From the NCBI GenBank assembly GCA_025359785.1, contig JANYET010000039.1:22823-86822 (forward strand): a DNA stretch of 64,000 bases, in the 5' to 3' direction. Positions 9,342-18,621 of this stretch are shown in pieces. Positions within the stretch are counted from its first letter, which is position 1; every line of letters begins with the position of its first letter. This DNA is from Alphaproteobacteria bacterium. GTDB taxonomy: Bacteria; Pseudomonadota; Alphaproteobacteria; Caulobacterales; Caulobacteraceae. The translations under genes and the position numbers were made by a program. The notes below the pieces were generated by a model. That model saw nothing but the letters and a program-made list of their open reading frames with translations. It had not been told where the DNA came from and made no database searches.

Positions 9342-10469
9342 ATGAGAGATTTCAAGGGTATGAAGCGTCAACGCGGTCGCAATCGCGGCGGCGGAAGCAG
9401 TGGCGGCGGCGGCGGCGGCAAGCCCCAACCCCAGAACGCCAACCGGGCGTTCGACTCCAACGGTCCCGAGGGCTCGAAGGTCCGCGGCAACGCCCAGCAC
9501 GTCTTCGAAAAGTACCAGCAGCTCGCCCGCGACGCCTCGGCGGCCGGTGACCGGGTGCTCGGTGAGAACTACCTGCAACACGCCGAACACTATTTCCGCC
9601 TGCTTCGGGCCATGCAGCCGACCCGGCCGGCCAGCGAGATTCTTGGCCGCGACCACTTCTCCTCCGGCTTCGACATCGATTTCGAGGACGAAAGCGCCCA
9701 GGCCCAGTCCGAAGCCGCCGATGCGGCCTCCGCCGAGGCCGGCGACACCGCCGAGACCTGGCAGGCCCGCGAGAACGGTGGCGGCGGCGACCAGCGTCCC
9801 AGAGACGCACAACGCGACGGCCAACGCGACGAGCCGCGGCCGCAGCAACGCGACGACCGTCCCCGTGACGGTCAACAACGTGACGGCCAACAACGCGATG
9901 ACCGGCCGCGCTATGAAAACCGTGATCGCGGCGAGAACGGCGGCAACGGCGGCGGCGGTAACGGCCAGAGCCGGCGCGACCGTCCCTGGCGCGACGAGCG
10001 TCCCAGAGACGCCCAGCGCGATGACCAGCCCCGTGGCGACCAGCCCCGTGGCGACCAGCCGCGTAGCGACCAGCCTCGGGCCGAGCGTCCCCGCTATGAC
10101 GACCGGCCCCGTGATGATCGGCCCCGTGATGATCGTCCCAGGGACGACCGGCCCCGTGAGGACAGACCCCGTGAGGACCGGCCTCAGCGCGACGACCGCC
10201 CGCGGTTCGACCGCAACCGCGACGACCGGCCGGAACGCGATCCACTGGCCGTGGTCGAGCCGCAGGTCCAGGCCCCGCTGGCGGCCCCCGCGCCCGAGCG
10301 CAAGGCCCGCGTCCTGCGCGACAGCGACGGCGGCGAGAGCCACGCCCCGGCTTTCCTTCAGGCCCCCGCTTCCCGGCCCGAGCCGGCCGGCGACGAGACG
10401 CCCAAGCCGCGCCGCCGCCGCGCGCCGCGCGCCGGCGTGACCACCGCCTCCGAGGGCGACGACGCCTAA
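9342..10469 (+). CDS. DUF4167 domain protein with RD-rich repeats
   Basis: A 375-aa protein. Residues about 45-115 (GSKVRGNAQHVFEKYQQLARDASAAGDRVLGENYLQHAEHYFRLL) are the DUF4167 domain found across Alphaproteobacteria, function unknown. The basic N-terminus MKRQRGRNR plus a Gly run and the long RDDRPRDDRP / RGDQPRGDQP stretch (roughly 9800-10230) resemble RNA-binding disordered tails. The charged stretch is built from 15- and 18-bp coding repeats and also gives long false open frames on the other strand. ATG 9342 is kept as start; ATG 9360 (MKRQRG) is an alternative. Confidence 0.88.
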   Translation: MRDFKGMKRQRGRNRGGGSSGGGGGGKPQPQNANRAFDSNGPEGSKVRGNAQHVFEKYQQLARDASAAGDRVLGENYLQHAEHYFRLLRAMQPTRPASEILGRDHFSSGFDIDFEDESAQAQSEAADAASAEAGDTAETWQARENGGGGDQRPRDAQRDGQRDEPRPQQRDDRPRDGQQRDGQQRDDRPRYENRDRGENGGNGGGGNGQSRRDRPWRDERPRDAQRDDQPRGDQPRGDQPRSDQPRAERPRYDDRPRDDRPRDDRPRDDRPREDRPREDRPQRDDRPRFDRNRDDRPERDPLAVVEPQVQAPLAAPAPERKARVLRDSDGGESHAPAFLQAPASRPEPAGDETPKPRRRRAPRAGVTTASEGDDA

Positions 10470-10508
10470 GCCGTTGCAGCCATCGGCCGGCAGGCGTTAG
10501 CTCGCGAC

Positions 10509-11039
10509 ATGCACGCTGCGGACTGCCAGCACGAGGACGGCGCCCATCCGGGCCTGAAGGGTCATGACCTGCGTCATGCCCTGGGCGCGGCCGAGCATCA
10601 TTGCGTGGGTATCCAGCAGCGACTGACGCCGCCACGCCGCCGGGTGCTGGAACTGCTGCTGCAAGGTGACGGGCCGCTGAAGGCCTATGACCTGATCGCG
10701 GCCTACGGCGAAGGCGGCGAGCCGGCCAAACCGCCCACCGTCTATCGCGCCCTGGAATTCCTCGAGCGGCTGGGCTTCGCCCACCGGATCGAGAGCCTGA
10801 ACGCCTATGTCCCCTGCCGCCTCGCAGGCCCAGCACTCGGGGGCCCGACACTCAGGGGCCCGACACTCAGGAAGTGGGCCCACGCCGCGGCTTTCCTGAT
10901 TTGCGATTGCTGCGGCGCCGCCGAGGAGTTCGAGCCGGATTTCGCGCCCGGCCGCGCCGCCGCCGCCGCCAGGGGCTATGCGGTCAGCTCTGTCACGCTC
11001 GAGGCCCGCGGCCTCTGCCCGGCCTGCCAGGCCGGGTGA
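10509..11039 (+). CDS. Fur family regulator, Zur-like
   Basis: A 176-aa metal-responsive repressor. The winged helix is seen in LTPPRRRVLELLLQGDGPLKAYDLI and PPTVYRALEFLERLGFAHRI, the DNA-reading helix of Fur proteins. The dimerisation part keeps AFLICDCCGAAEEF (CxxC, residues 132-135) and a C-terminal CPAC, the structural zinc site typical of Zur. A zinc-uptake role is inferred from this similarity only; no zinc transporter is nearby. Between NAYVPC and WAHAAAFLICDCC, a loop near the metal sites, there is a three-fold GP[AT]L[GR] repeat that the family normally lacks. The stop overlaps the next gene. Confidence 0.87.
   Translation: MHAADCQHEDGAHPGLKGHDLRHALGAAEHHCVGIQQRLTPPRRRVLELLLQGDGPLKAYDLIAAYGEGGEPAKPPTVYRALEFLERLGFAHRIESLNAYVPCRLAGPALGGPTLRGPTLRKWAHAAAFLICDCCGAAEEFEPDFAPGRAAAAARGYAVSSVTLEARGLCPACQAG
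10827..10871 (+). repeat. In-frame 3 x 15-bp tandem repeat in the Zur-like gene
   Basis: Three units of GGCCC(A/G)(G/A)CACTC(G/A)GG, the last two identical, encode GPALG-GPTLR-GPTLR (residues 107-121). The frame is preserved. Confidence 0.9.
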
Positions 11040-11521
11040 CGCCCCCTAAGGTGCGGCGCCAGATCTATCTCGACTGCGATGGGGTGCTGGCCGACTTCGA
11101 CACCTCGGCCGAAGCGATCCTGGGCGCGCCCTGCGACGTCTTCGAGAAACGCCACGGCGCCAGCGCGTTCTGGAAGCGACTGGCCAGCGCCGACCGCTTC
11201 TTCGAGCGCCTCGCCCTGCTGCCGGACGCGATGCCGCTCTACGAGGCGGTGCGGGCCGCGACGCCGATCATCCTGACCGGCATGCCGCACGGCAAATGGG
11301 CCGAGCCGCAGAAGCGCGCCTGGGCGGCGCGGCATTTTCCCGGCGTGCCGGTGATCACCACGCTGGCCGCCCTGAAACGCGAGCACTGCCACCCCGGCGA
11401 CGTGCTGGTCGACGACCGCGAGCAGCACCGCCACCTCTGGGAAGCCGCCGGCGGCCGCTTCATCCACCACCGATCGGCGCAAGCCTCGATCGCGGAGCTG
11501 AGGGCCGCCGGCTACATCTGA
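11036..11521 (+). CDS. HAD-like (5'-nucleotidase type) protein
   Basis: A 161-aa protein read from GTG 11036, whose GTGA overlaps the stop of the Zur-like gene; GTG 11051 is the alternative. It has IYLDCDGVLADFD (HAD motif I, DxDGVLADF as in deoxyribonucleotidases of the NT5C family), PIILTGMPHG (motif II Thr), a Lys in KREHC (motif III) and DVLVDDREQ (motif IV Asp pair). The substrate is not predictable; the motif I form suggests a nucleotidase-like phosphatase. Probably co-transcribed with the regulator. Confidence 0.8.
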   Translation: MTPPKVRRQIYLDCDGVLADFDTSAEAILGAPCDVFEKRHGASAFWKRLASADRFFERLALLPDAMPLYEAVRAATPIILTGMPHGKWAEPQKRAWAARHFPGVPVITTLAALKREHCHPGDVLVDDREQHRHLWEAAGGRFIHHRSAQASIAELRAAGYI

Positions 11522-11529
11522 TCTTCCTC

Positions 11530-11544
11530 TCCCGCTGAGCGGGA
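11530..11544. terminator. Short hairpin between converging genes
   Basis: TCCCGC-TGA-GCGGGA lies 8 bp after the HAD-like stop and just before the converging RcnB-like stop. There is no long T run, so termination is a guess. Confidence 0.45.
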
Positions 11545-11552
11545 AAGGAAAG

Positions 11553-12476
11553 CTACCAGAAGATTCCGCGGACCACCTGCACGACGCGGCCGCTGTAGCG
11601 GTCGATCATGATGGCGTCGCCGCCGACCCGGACCCACTCGTAGCCCGGAGGCGGATAGGGCAGGCCGAAGCCGATGAAATCGTCCAGGAAATAGTCCGGG
11701 CCGTACCAGCCGCGCGGCAGGAATTCGCCGAACCCCCAGGACCGGACATAGAAGCCATAGGGCGCGCGGTATTGGCCGATGCGATAGCGGTCGTGGCTCC
11801 AGTAGACGGGCGGATAGCGCCCGGATTGCCAGCGTTCCGCCTGGCGACCGTCGGGCCAGCGGCCGTCGCGACCGTCGCGGCCATCCCAGTGGCGATCACG
11901 GCCGTCACGCCCATCCCGATGATCGTCGCGGCCGTCGCGGAAGTCTCGGCCGTCCCGCCCGTCACGCCCATCGCGCCGGCCATCCCAGCCGCGGTCACCA
12001 TTGGCCGGCGGTGGGGTCGGCCCGTTGGGGCCGCGCGCATGATCGAAGGGCCGCGCCGGCGGGGCGCCGGGCGCGTTCTGGTCGCCCTGGCCATTCGGGC
12101 CGCCGCGATCCCAGTGACGATCACCACCCTCGCGGGGGCCGCCACTCGGGACGCCGTTGGGGCCGCCACTGGGGGCCCCGTTGAACCGCTGGCCGCCGCC
12201 GGCGGCGGGCGCCTGGGCCGGGGCCACGCCGGAGGGCGGCGGCGCGCCAAAGCGGGCGTGACCGTCCTGCGGGCTACGGGAGCCTTCCGGCCGAGGCTGC
12301 GGCGCGGGCGCAGCCGAGGCGGGCGCAGCTGGCGCGGCGGCGGGCGCGCCGTTGGCGTGGCGATCGCTGCCGCGGTCGCCGCGGTCGCCGTAGTCGCGAT
12401 CCTGCGCCAGGGCCGCGGTGCTGACGCCGGCCAGCAGCAGGACGGCCAGGGCGGTCTTGAATGTCGTTTTCATCAT
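11553..12476 (-). CDS. RcnB-like periplasmic protein with RDG repeats
   Basis: A 307-aa exported protein starting MMKTTFKTALAVLLLAGVST with cleavage after ALA. GGAG precedes the ATG pair. A long disordered middle (GGPNG, then RDGRDGRDxR repeats) leads to a C-terminal RcnB-type domain: YWSHDRYRIGQYRAPYGFYVRSWGFGEFLP, then WYGPDYFLDDF, PPPGYEWVRVGGDAIMID and VVQVVRGIFW. E. coli RcnB is a periplasmic nickel/cobalt homeostasis protein, but in most proteobacteria this domain is found in proteins of unknown role. Confidence 0.87.
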   Translation of the reverse strand: MMKTTFKTALAVLLLAGVSTAALAQDRDYGDRGDRGSDRHANGAPAAAPAAPASAAPAPQPRPEGSRSPQDGHARFGAPPPSGVAPAQAPAAGGGQRFNGAPSGGPNGVPSGGPREGGDRHWDRGGPNGQGDQNAPGAPPARPFDHARGPNGPTPPPANGDRGWDGRRDGRDGRDGRDFRDGRDDHRDGRDGRDRHWDGRDGRDGRWPDGRQAERWQSGRYPPVYWSHDRYRIGQYRAPYGFYVRSWGFGEFLPRGWYGPDYFLDDFIGFGLPYPPPGYEWVRVGGDAIMIDRYSGRVVQVVRGIFW

Positions 12477-12596
12477 CTCGCTCCAAGAACGGACCAGCCC
12501 GAAGGGTTGCGTCCGTTGTGACCCTACTATTGCTCCGACGCCTGAACCGGGCTTGAACGAAACAAAGGCTACACAGTCAGGAATAGGACGCTCCCG

Positions 12597-13139
12597 GTGA
12601 CGGCGCACCCCAACGATGTCGTCGGCTTCTGGCGCAGCGCCGGACCGGCAAGGTGGTTCAAGAAGGCTGACGCCTTCGACGACGCCATCCGCCTGAAGTT
12701 CGAGCCGGTGCACCATGCCGCCGCGCGCGGCCAGTACGACCGCTGGGCCGACAGCCCCGAGGGCGCGCTGGCCCTGCTGCTGCTGCTCGACCAGTTCCCG
12801 CGCAACCTCTACCGCGGCTCCGCCCACGCCTTCGCCACCGACCCCAAGGCCCGGTCCATCGCGCGCGCCGCCATCGAACGCGGCTTCGACCGGGAGGTGG
12901 AGCCCGCGTTGCGCAACTTCTTCTACCTGCCCTTCGAACATTCCGAGGACCTGGCCGACCAGGACTTTGGCCTGGCGCTGTGCGCCGAGAGCGGCGACGC
13001 AGACGCCCTGAAGTGGGCGGGCCTGCACCGCGAGATTGTCGCCCGCTTCGGCCGCTTCCCTCACCGCAACCAAGCCTTCGGCCGGGTGACCACGCCGGAG
13101 GAGCAAGAGTTCCTGGACGAGGGCGGGTTCGCGGGGTGA
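12597..13139 (+). CDS. DUF924 family protein
   Basis: A 180-aa protein from GTG 12597. The family signature is complete: VVGFWRSAGPARWFKK, LALLLLLDQFPRNLYRGSAHAFATD, ALRNFFYLPFEHSEDLADQ and FGRFPHRNQAFGR. DUF924 is an all-helical TPR-like fold of unknown function, widespread in proteobacteria and fungi. It is divergent from the RcnB-like gene; the 120 bp between them should hold both promoters. Confidence 0.9.
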   Translation: MTAHPNDVVGFWRSAGPARWFKKADAFDDAIRLKFEPVHHAAARGQYDRWADSPEGALALLLLLDQFPRNLYRGSAHAFATDPKARSIARAAIERGFDREVEPALRNFFYLPFEHSEDLADQDFGLALCAESGDADALKWAGLHREIVARFGRFPHRNQAFGRVTTPEEQEFLDEGGFAG

Positions 13140-13182
13140 TCCATCCCCACCTCCGCCTTTGAGCTGTGGATGATCGTCGCGG

Positions 13183-13211
13183 GTGATTCGTTTCGGCTGG
13201 GCGCGAATCAC
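13183..13211. promoter_or_regulatory. Inverted repeat with two GANTC sites upstream of thyA
   Basis: GTGATTCG (13183-13190) and CGAATCAC (13204-13211) form an 8-bp dyad ending 23 bp before the thyA ATG. Each arm has a GANTC site, the target of the cell-cycle methylase CcrM in Caulobacterales. GcrA and CcrM act at such promoters, so cell-cycle control of thyA is possible. Confidence 0.5.
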
Positions 13212-13234
13212 TGGATGCGCGACGTTCGCTCTCG

Positions 13235-14083
13235 ATGAACGCCCACGCCGCCATCCAGCCGATCACCCGCGCCGCGCCGGACCATCCGGAACAGCAGTAT
13301 CTCGACCTGCTGGCCGACATCCTGGCCAATGGCGTCGAGCGCGGCGACCGCACGGGCACCGGCACGCTGGGCGTGTTCGGCCGCCAGATGCGGTTCGACC
13401 TCGCCCAGGGCTTCCCGCTGCTCACCACCAAGAAGCTGCACAGGAAGTCGATCATCCTGGAGCTGCTCTGGTTCCTGCGCGGCGACACCAATGTGCGCTG
13501 GCTGCAGGAGCGTGGCGTCAGCATCTGGAACGAATGGGCCGACGCCGAGACCGGCGAGCTCGGCCCGGTCTACGGCAAGCAGTGGCGCTCGTGGACCGCG
13601 CCGGACGGCCGGGTCATCGACCAGATCGCCGACGTCGTCGAAGGCCTGAAGACCAATCCCAACAGCCGCCGCCACATCGTCTCGGCGTGGAACCCGGCCG
13701 AGGTGGAGGACATGGCCCTGCCGCCCTGCCACTGCCTGTTCCAGTTCTTCGTGGCGGATGGGAAGCTTAGCTGCCAGCTCTACCAGCGCTCGGCCGACGT
13801 CTTCCTGGGCGTGCCGTTCAATATCGCCAGCTACGCCCTGCTCACCCTGATGGTCGCCCAGGTGACGGGCCTGGAGCCCGGCGAGTTCGTCCACACCCTG
13901 GGCGACGCGCACCTCTATCTGAACCACCTGGACCAGGCGAAACTGCAGCTCTCCCGCGAGCCCCTGCCGCTCGGCCAGATGACGCTCGCGCCGCGCGACG
14001 ACCTGTTCGCCTTCGAGTTCGAGGATTTCGTGCTGGAAGGCTATCGCGCCCACCCGTCCATCCCGGCGCCGATCGCGGTCTAG
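13235..14083 (+). CDS. thyA: Thymidylate synthase
   Basis: ThyA makes dTMP from dUMP with methylene-tetrahydrofolate, releasing dihydrofolate. The 282-aa protein shows [18 protein letters not shown] (phosphate-binding Arg), the catalytic cysteine C165 in [28 protein letters not shown] and [12 protein letters not shown]. The length is normal apart from a short N-terminal extension. folA, which recycles the dihydrofolate, lies 2.3 kb downstream. The stop overlaps by 4 bp the stop of the converging metallo-hydrolase gene. Confidence 0.97.
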   Translation: MNAHAAIQPITRAAPDHPEQQYLDLLADILANGVERGDRTGTGTLGVFGRQMRFDLAQGFPLLTTKKLHRKSIILELLWFLRGDTNVRWLQERGVSIWNEWADAETGELGPVYGKQWRSWTAPDGRVIDQIADVVEGLKTNPNSRRHIVSAWNPAEVEDMALPPCHCLFQFFVADGKLSCQLYQRSADVFLGVPFNIASYALLTLMVAQVTGLEPGEFVHTLGDAHLYLNHLDQAKLQLSREPLPLGQMTLAPRDDLFAFEFEDFVLEGYRAHPSIPAPIAV

Positions 14084-15411
14084 CTCAGCAGCGTGAAGTG
14101 GACGATTCCGCGGTGGACGTCGTGCATGTAGACGTCGGGGCTGCGGCGCAGGGTGATCAGGGCGCTGGCTTCCATGGCGTTCCAGGAGAGCAGCGCGGTG
14201 ATCAGGTTGAACAGCAGCCGCTCGTCCATTTCATAGACCAGCCGCGCGCGGTCTGAGGCAGCGACCTCGGTGACGACGGCCGCCTCGTCGTGGTCGGTGG
14301 CGAACTTGAACAGCAGAGCGCGCGCCCCGTCCGGCCGGCGCGCGTCGAGATAGATGTCCGCCGCCAGGTCCAGGCCCATCTTGGCGCGCCGGGCGGCGTA
14401 GTTGGCGGCGCACCTCTTCAGCGCGCGGACCCAGTCGAAGGCGAGGTCGGAGGGCAGGACCGTCTGCGCGAAGCTCGCCGTCCGCTCGGCGAGCGTAAGC
14501 GCGTAGGCCGCACGCTCGGCGTCGTCGAAGCCGCGGTGCGTCGCGCGGGTGTCCTCGGCGACGCTCAGGGTGGCGCTATCCAGCCCGTCGCCAGGATAGA
14601 GCTTGGCCAGCACGCCCGGCTCCACCTCGCCCGCCAGCTCCACGGCCAGCGGCTGGGGCAGGAACCGCGACAGGCCGGCCGCCTGCCCGCCCAGCACATA
14701 TTCGCCGCCGGCCGGGATCACCCGCTTGGCGCCCAGGGCCTTCACATTGTCGCGGAAATTGCCCCGCGTCCGCTGGCGCAGCGCGGCCATCGCCGCCAGC
14801 TTGGCCGCGTCGTCATAGTCGCCCATCCCCATCGGATAGAGCGAGGCCGAGGCATAGGGCAGCATGGCGATGTGCGGGGCGCCGTACTCGGCGGCGATCC
14901 GGGCGGCGTCGGCCGGCAGGATGGTGTTGTCGACCGCGTTGAACAGCCGCGTCCCGTCGGCGTCATAGAGGTAGAGCGAGGTGTCGAGGTCGTAGTCCAC
15001 CTGGGTCTCGTCGCCGCGGGTGTTGCCGTGGAAGTCGCGGAACAGCACGGCCTCGCAGGATCCCCGGCCGATCGGCGTGCGGGTCTCGAAGGGGATTTCG
15101 GTGATGTTTGAGAAGCCCGCCGCGCGGACGGCGTTGCGTAGGTTCGGCGTGTTGAGCTTGCCGACGATCACCGGCGTCGCGGGGTCGAAGCCCGCCAGCG
15201 TCCGCGGATGCAGGTGATCGTGGTGCAGGTGGCTGATGTAGATCAGGTCCGGCCGGCTGGCCCAGATCTCGGCCTTCAGCGCGTCCGGGACCGGTGGGAA
15301 GTTCCACCAGGTCTGTTGGCAGGGGCCGTCGAACCAGGGGTCGGTCAACAGCCGCTCGCCGGTCGACAGCGTAATCAGGAAGCAGGCGTTGGCGACGTAG
15401 CGGACCTGCAT
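14080..15411 (-). CDS. MBL-fold metallo-hydrolase
   Basis: A 443-aa protein. The metallo-beta-lactamase core is clear: the N-terminal [13 protein letters not shown] and [10 protein letters not shown] strands, the zinc motif HLHHDHLH at residues 61-68, FRDFHGN, and the later [17 protein letters not shown]. The overall form is that of UlaG/CMP-Neu5Ac-hydroxylase-like MBL proteins. The C-terminal 200 residues are helical with no domain I recognise. The start overlaps the stop of the upstream methyltransferase (TGATG), so the two are coupled. The substrate is unknown. Confidence 0.85.
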   Translation of the reverse strand: MQVRYVANACFLITLSTGERLLTDPWFDGPCQQTWWNFPPVPDALKAEIWASRPDLIYISHLHHDHLHPRTLAGFDPATPVIVGKLNTPNLRNAVRAAGFSNITEIPFETRTPIGRGSCEAVLFRDFHGNTRGDETQVDYDLDTSLYLYDADGTRLFNAVDNTILPADAARIAAEYGAPHIAMLPYASASLYPMGMGDYDDAAKLAAMAALRQRTRGNFRDNVKALGAKRVIPAGGEYVLGGQAAGLSRFLPQPLAVELAGEVEPGVLAKLYPGDGLDSATLSVAEDTRATHRGFDDAERAAYALTLAERTASFAQTVLPSDLAFDWVRALKRCAANYAARRAKMGLDLAADIYLDARRPDGARALLFKFATDHDEAAVVTEVAASDRARLVYEMDERLLFNLITALLSWNAMEASALITLRRSPDVYMHDVHRGIVHFTLLS

Positions 15412-16328
15412 CAGGCCACCTTCGCCACGACCGTCAGGCTGCGGCCCGCGTTGCAGGCGAACAGGGCCTTGGCGAGGCCGAGGTAGGCCTCCATCCCCTG
15501 GCCGGCCAGCACCAGGTCTATGGCCAGCCGGGCGCGGTGCGCCGCCTTGCCCGCCGCGGGATCGGCCACATAGTTCGATCCCGGGTGCATCAGGAACCAG
15601 TCGATGGGGAAGCTCGCGAAGCCGAGCGTCACCGCAAAGCCCATCCGGGTCAGCAGGGCCGTCAGGGTCTCGGCGTTGAAATAGTTGAGGTGCTGCGGCG
15701 GCGCGACCCAGAAGTCGCGATCAATGACGCCCGCCTCGCGCGCGCAGAGTTGCAGCGGGCTGAAGTCGTTGGGCACGGTGATGGCGAGCACGCCGCCGGG
15801 GCTGAGCAGGCGCGGAAGCCGCGCCAGCAGGGCCTGCGGATCGGCCACGTGCTCCAGCACATGCTCCATGACACAGACGTCGACCTGCCCGCCTGCCTCG
15901 GTCAGGCCGTCCAGGATCTCGAAGGCGTCACCGAACTGCGCACGGTCGAGGAACTGTGGGTGGAAGCGGCTTAGCCCGTCCTGCGAGAAATCGAGGCCCC
16001 GCACCGCGTAGCCGGCGGCGTCGGCGGCGGCCAGGAACCAGCCCTCGCCGCAGCCGATCTCCAGCAGGCCGCCGCCTGAAGCCTTGTCAGGGTTGGGCCC
16101 GCCGCGCCCCTCGGCGATCGCCGCCAGCATCAGCCGCGCCAGCAGGCGGCGATGCTCGATCTCGGTGTCCGAATAGGCCTGGGCGTAGGTTCCGTGGCTG
16201 GCCTGGAAATATTCACCGGCGTAAAAGGCCTTCAGGTCGTCCGCGCTGGGGCTTGGGTCCACGCGGCGCCAGCCATCGGCCTGGACCGCCAGCCCCACCG
16301 GTTCGCCCTCGCTATTGTCGCGGCTCAT
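15411..16328 (-). CDS. Class I SAM-dependent methyltransferase (Methyltransf_23 type)
   Basis: A 305-aa protein from ATG 16328. ATG 16370 is also in frame, but it lies beyond the CtrA-type box at 16352-16366. Motifs: Y-AGEYFQASHGTYAQAYSDTE, the SAM loop LLEIGCGEGWFLAAA, RGLDFSQDGL, then VCVMEHVLEHVADP and LSPGGVLAITVPNDFSPLQL. The MEHVLEHV and PPQHLNYFN signatures are typical of methyltransferases working on sugars or lipids of cell-surface glycans. It is coupled to the MBL-hydrolase gene, so the pair probably acts in one pathway. Confidence 0.85.
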   Translation of the reverse strand: MSRDNSEGEPVGLAVQADGWRRVDPSPSADDLKAFYAGEYFQASHGTYAQAYSDTEIEHRRLLARLMLAAIAEGRGGPNPDKASGGGLLEIGCGEGWFLAAADAAGYAVRGLDFSQDGLSRFHPQFLDRAQFGDAFEILDGLTEAGGQVDVCVMEHVLEHVADPQALLARLPRLLSPGGVLAITVPNDFSPLQLCAREAGVIDRDFWVAPPQHLNYFNAETLTALLTRMGFAVTLGFASFPIDWFLMHPGSNYVADPAAGKAAHRARLAIDLVLAGQGMEAYLGLAKALFACNAGRSLTVVAKVA

Positions 16329-16351
16329 CCGGCGACAGTCGCAAGCCACGG

Positions 16352-16366
16352 TTAAGCCCCGATTAA
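16352..16366. promoter_or_regulatory. CtrA box TTAA-N7-TTAA
   Basis: TTAA GCCCCGA TTAA is a perfect full-length site for CtrA, the master cell-cycle regulator of Caulobacterales. It lies 24 bp before the methyltransferase start and 47 bp before folA on the other strand, so it could control either or both. Confidence 0.7.
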
Positions 16367-16412
16367 CCATAGCAAGCCGCGCGCCGGCGGCCCCGTTCTG
16401 CTATGAACCCGA

Positions 16413-16931
<519 letters not shown>

Positions 16932-16974
16932 TCCTTCGGTATGGTTCGCTCAATAAGAAATTGAGGGACGCGCC

Positions 16975-17886
16975 ATGGACATCCAACTGGTCACCGAGGG
17001 CCTCGAATTCCCCGAGGGCCCCATCGCCATGGCCGACGGCTCGGTCATCCTGACGGAGATCAAGGGCCGGCGGCTGACCCGCGTGACGCCGGACGGCAAG
17101 AAGGAGACAGTCGTCGAGACCGGCGGCGGACCGAACGGCGCGGCGATCGGGCCGGACGGCGCGATCTGGATCACCAACAACGGCGGCGCGTTCGAGTGGC
17201 TGGACAACATGGGCCTGACCATTCCCGGCCCGACGCCGGCCAGCCACGTCGGCGGCTCGCTCCAGCGCTACGACCTTACGACCGGCAAGCTGGAGACCGT
17301 CTATGACGCCTGCGAGGGCCGCCGCCTGATCGGGCCTAACGACCTGGTGTTCGACAAACAGGGCGGCGTCTGGTTCACCGACCACGGCTGCTCAACGCCG
17401 GAGGGCCGCAAGTTCGGCGGCGTCTACTACGCCAGGACCGACGGCAGTCATATCAGCCGCCAGCGCGACCACCTGATCTCGCCCAACGGCATCGGCCTGT
17501 CGCCCGACGAGACCACCGTCTATGCCGCCGACACTCAGCTTGGCCGCCTGTGGGCCTTCGATGTCGCCGAACCCGGCGTCCTCGCGCCCAGCCCGGGTTT
17601 CGCCCCCGGGCGGGTGATCTGTAATCTCCAAGACTACCAGCTGCTCGACAGCCTGGCCGTCGAGGCTGGCGGCAAGGTCTGCGTGGCCACCATCATCAAC
17701 GGCGGCATCACCGCCTTCGACCCCGACGGCTCGACCGAGCATTTCCCCTTCCCCGACCTGATCTGCACCAACATCTGCTTCGGCGGCGCAGACATGATGG
17801 ACGCCTGGATCACCGCCTCCTCGACCGGAAAACTCTACCGCACGCGCTGGCCGCGGCCGGGACTGAAGCTCAATTTCAATGCCTGA
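16975..17886 (+). CDS. SMP-30/gluconolactonase family protein
   Basis: A 303-aa six-bladed beta-propeller. Motifs: LEFPEGPIAMADGSVILTEI (metal-binding Glu), GGGPNGAAIGPDGAIWITNN, RLIGPNDLVFDKQGGVWFTD (Asn-Asp metal site) and SPNGIGLSPDETTVYAADT. Members hydrolyse sugar lactones or related esters with a divalent metal. No sugar pathway genes adjoin, so the substrate stays open. ATG 16975 has GAGGG about 8 nt upstream. Confidence 0.88.
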   Translation: MDIQLVTEGLEFPEGPIAMADGSVILTEIKGRRLTRVTPDGKKETVVETGGGPNGAAIGPDGAIWITNNGGAFEWLDNMGLTIPGPTPASHVGGSLQRYDLTTGKLETVYDACEGRRLIGPNDLVFDKQGGVWFTDHGCSTPEGRKFGGVYYARTDGSHISRQRDHLISPNGIGLSPDETTVYAADTQLGRLWAFDVAEPGVLAPSPGFAPGRVICNLQDYQLLDSLAVEAGGKVCVATIINGGITAFDPDGSTEHFPFPDLICTNICFGGADMMDAWITASSTGKLYRTRWPRPGLKLNFNA

Positions 17887-17981
17887 TCGTCGGCACAAGG
17901 GTTCGGAAACCTTGATGATCTAGTCTCGGACGCCTGACGCACCGCCCCGTCATGAGGGTGGGCATCGATGGGGTGTTCGAG

Positions 17982-18581
17982 ATGACGCGCTATTCAACGC
18001 TCGCGGCCGGCGCGGCCGTCATGGCGGTCCTGGCCAGCGGCTCGGCCCAGGCCAGCAGCTGGCTTTTGACCTACACCTCCACCAATGGCGCCGCGCCCTT
18101 CGCCGCCACCCTCGACCTGACCGCGTCCGACACCTTGAACGCTGTCGGCGGCTATGACGTCACCGCCATCGGCGGCAATGTCGACGGCGACGCCATCACC
18201 GGCATCATCGCCAATCCCGGCCAACCCTTCGCCCACTACAGCGCCGACGGCCTGTTCATCTTCGACAACGTGATCTGGCCGACGTCGTCGCCGGCGCTGT
18301 CGAACCCGGGCCTGTTCTTCGCGAGCGCCTCGGGCGCGGAGTACAACCTGTTCTCCGACAACGCGACGACCTACGAGCTCTACAAGGCCCGACCTGGCGC
18401 CAGCTATCTCGCCAATTCGGTCGGCACGATCGCCTTCACCGAGACGCATCCGATCATCGGGGGCCTCGAAGGCGTTCAGGGCGGCGTGCCGGAACCGGCC
18501 GCCTGGACCCTGATGATCCTGGGGTTCGGCGCGGTGGGCGCCGCGCTCCGCCAGCGTCGCAGCCGGCTGGCCGCCGCCTGA
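17982..18581 (+). CDS. PEP-CTERM exported protein
   Basis: Read from ATG 17982 (199 aa), which gives a clean signal peptide MTRYSTLAAGAAVMAVLASG cleaved after AQA; ATG 17952 would add ten polar residues. The body (LLTYTSTNGAAPFAATLDLT, GYDVTAIGGNVDGDAITGI) is beta-rich and resembles other short PEP-CTERM proteins. The sorting tail is GVPEPAAWTLMILGFGAVG followed by RQRRSR, with PEPxxWT in place of WA. An exosortase elsewhere in the genome should process it. Confidence 0.85.
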   Translation: MTRYSTLAAGAAVMAVLASGSAQASSWLLTYTSTNGAAPFAATLDLTASDTLNAVGGYDVTAIGGNVDGDAITGIIANPGQPFAHYSADGLFIFDNVIWPTSSPALSNPGLFFASASGAEYNLFSDNATTYELYKARPGASYLANSVGTIAFTETHPIIGGLEGVQGGVPEPAAWTLMILGFGAVGAALRQRRSRLAAA

Positions 18582-18621
18582 AGCCACTCATCCTACCCTG
18601 CGCCGCGCGCGGGAGGGATGT

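Noticed and set aside
9800..10230. Regularly spaced short repeats that could be mistaken for a CRISPR array
   Set aside because: They are coding repeats (RDDRP/RGDQP) inside the DUF4167 gene, without unique spacers.
9315..10851. Long open frames on the minus strand across the DUF4167 gene
   Set aside because: Antisense products of a repetitive GC-rich gene; low-complexity translations (Val/Thr/Gly or Arg-rich) and no ribosome binding site.
11772..12521. Plus-strand open frame opposite the RcnB-like gene
   Set aside because: Antisense to the RDG repeats; Ala/Val/Ile-rich low-complexity translation without start signals.
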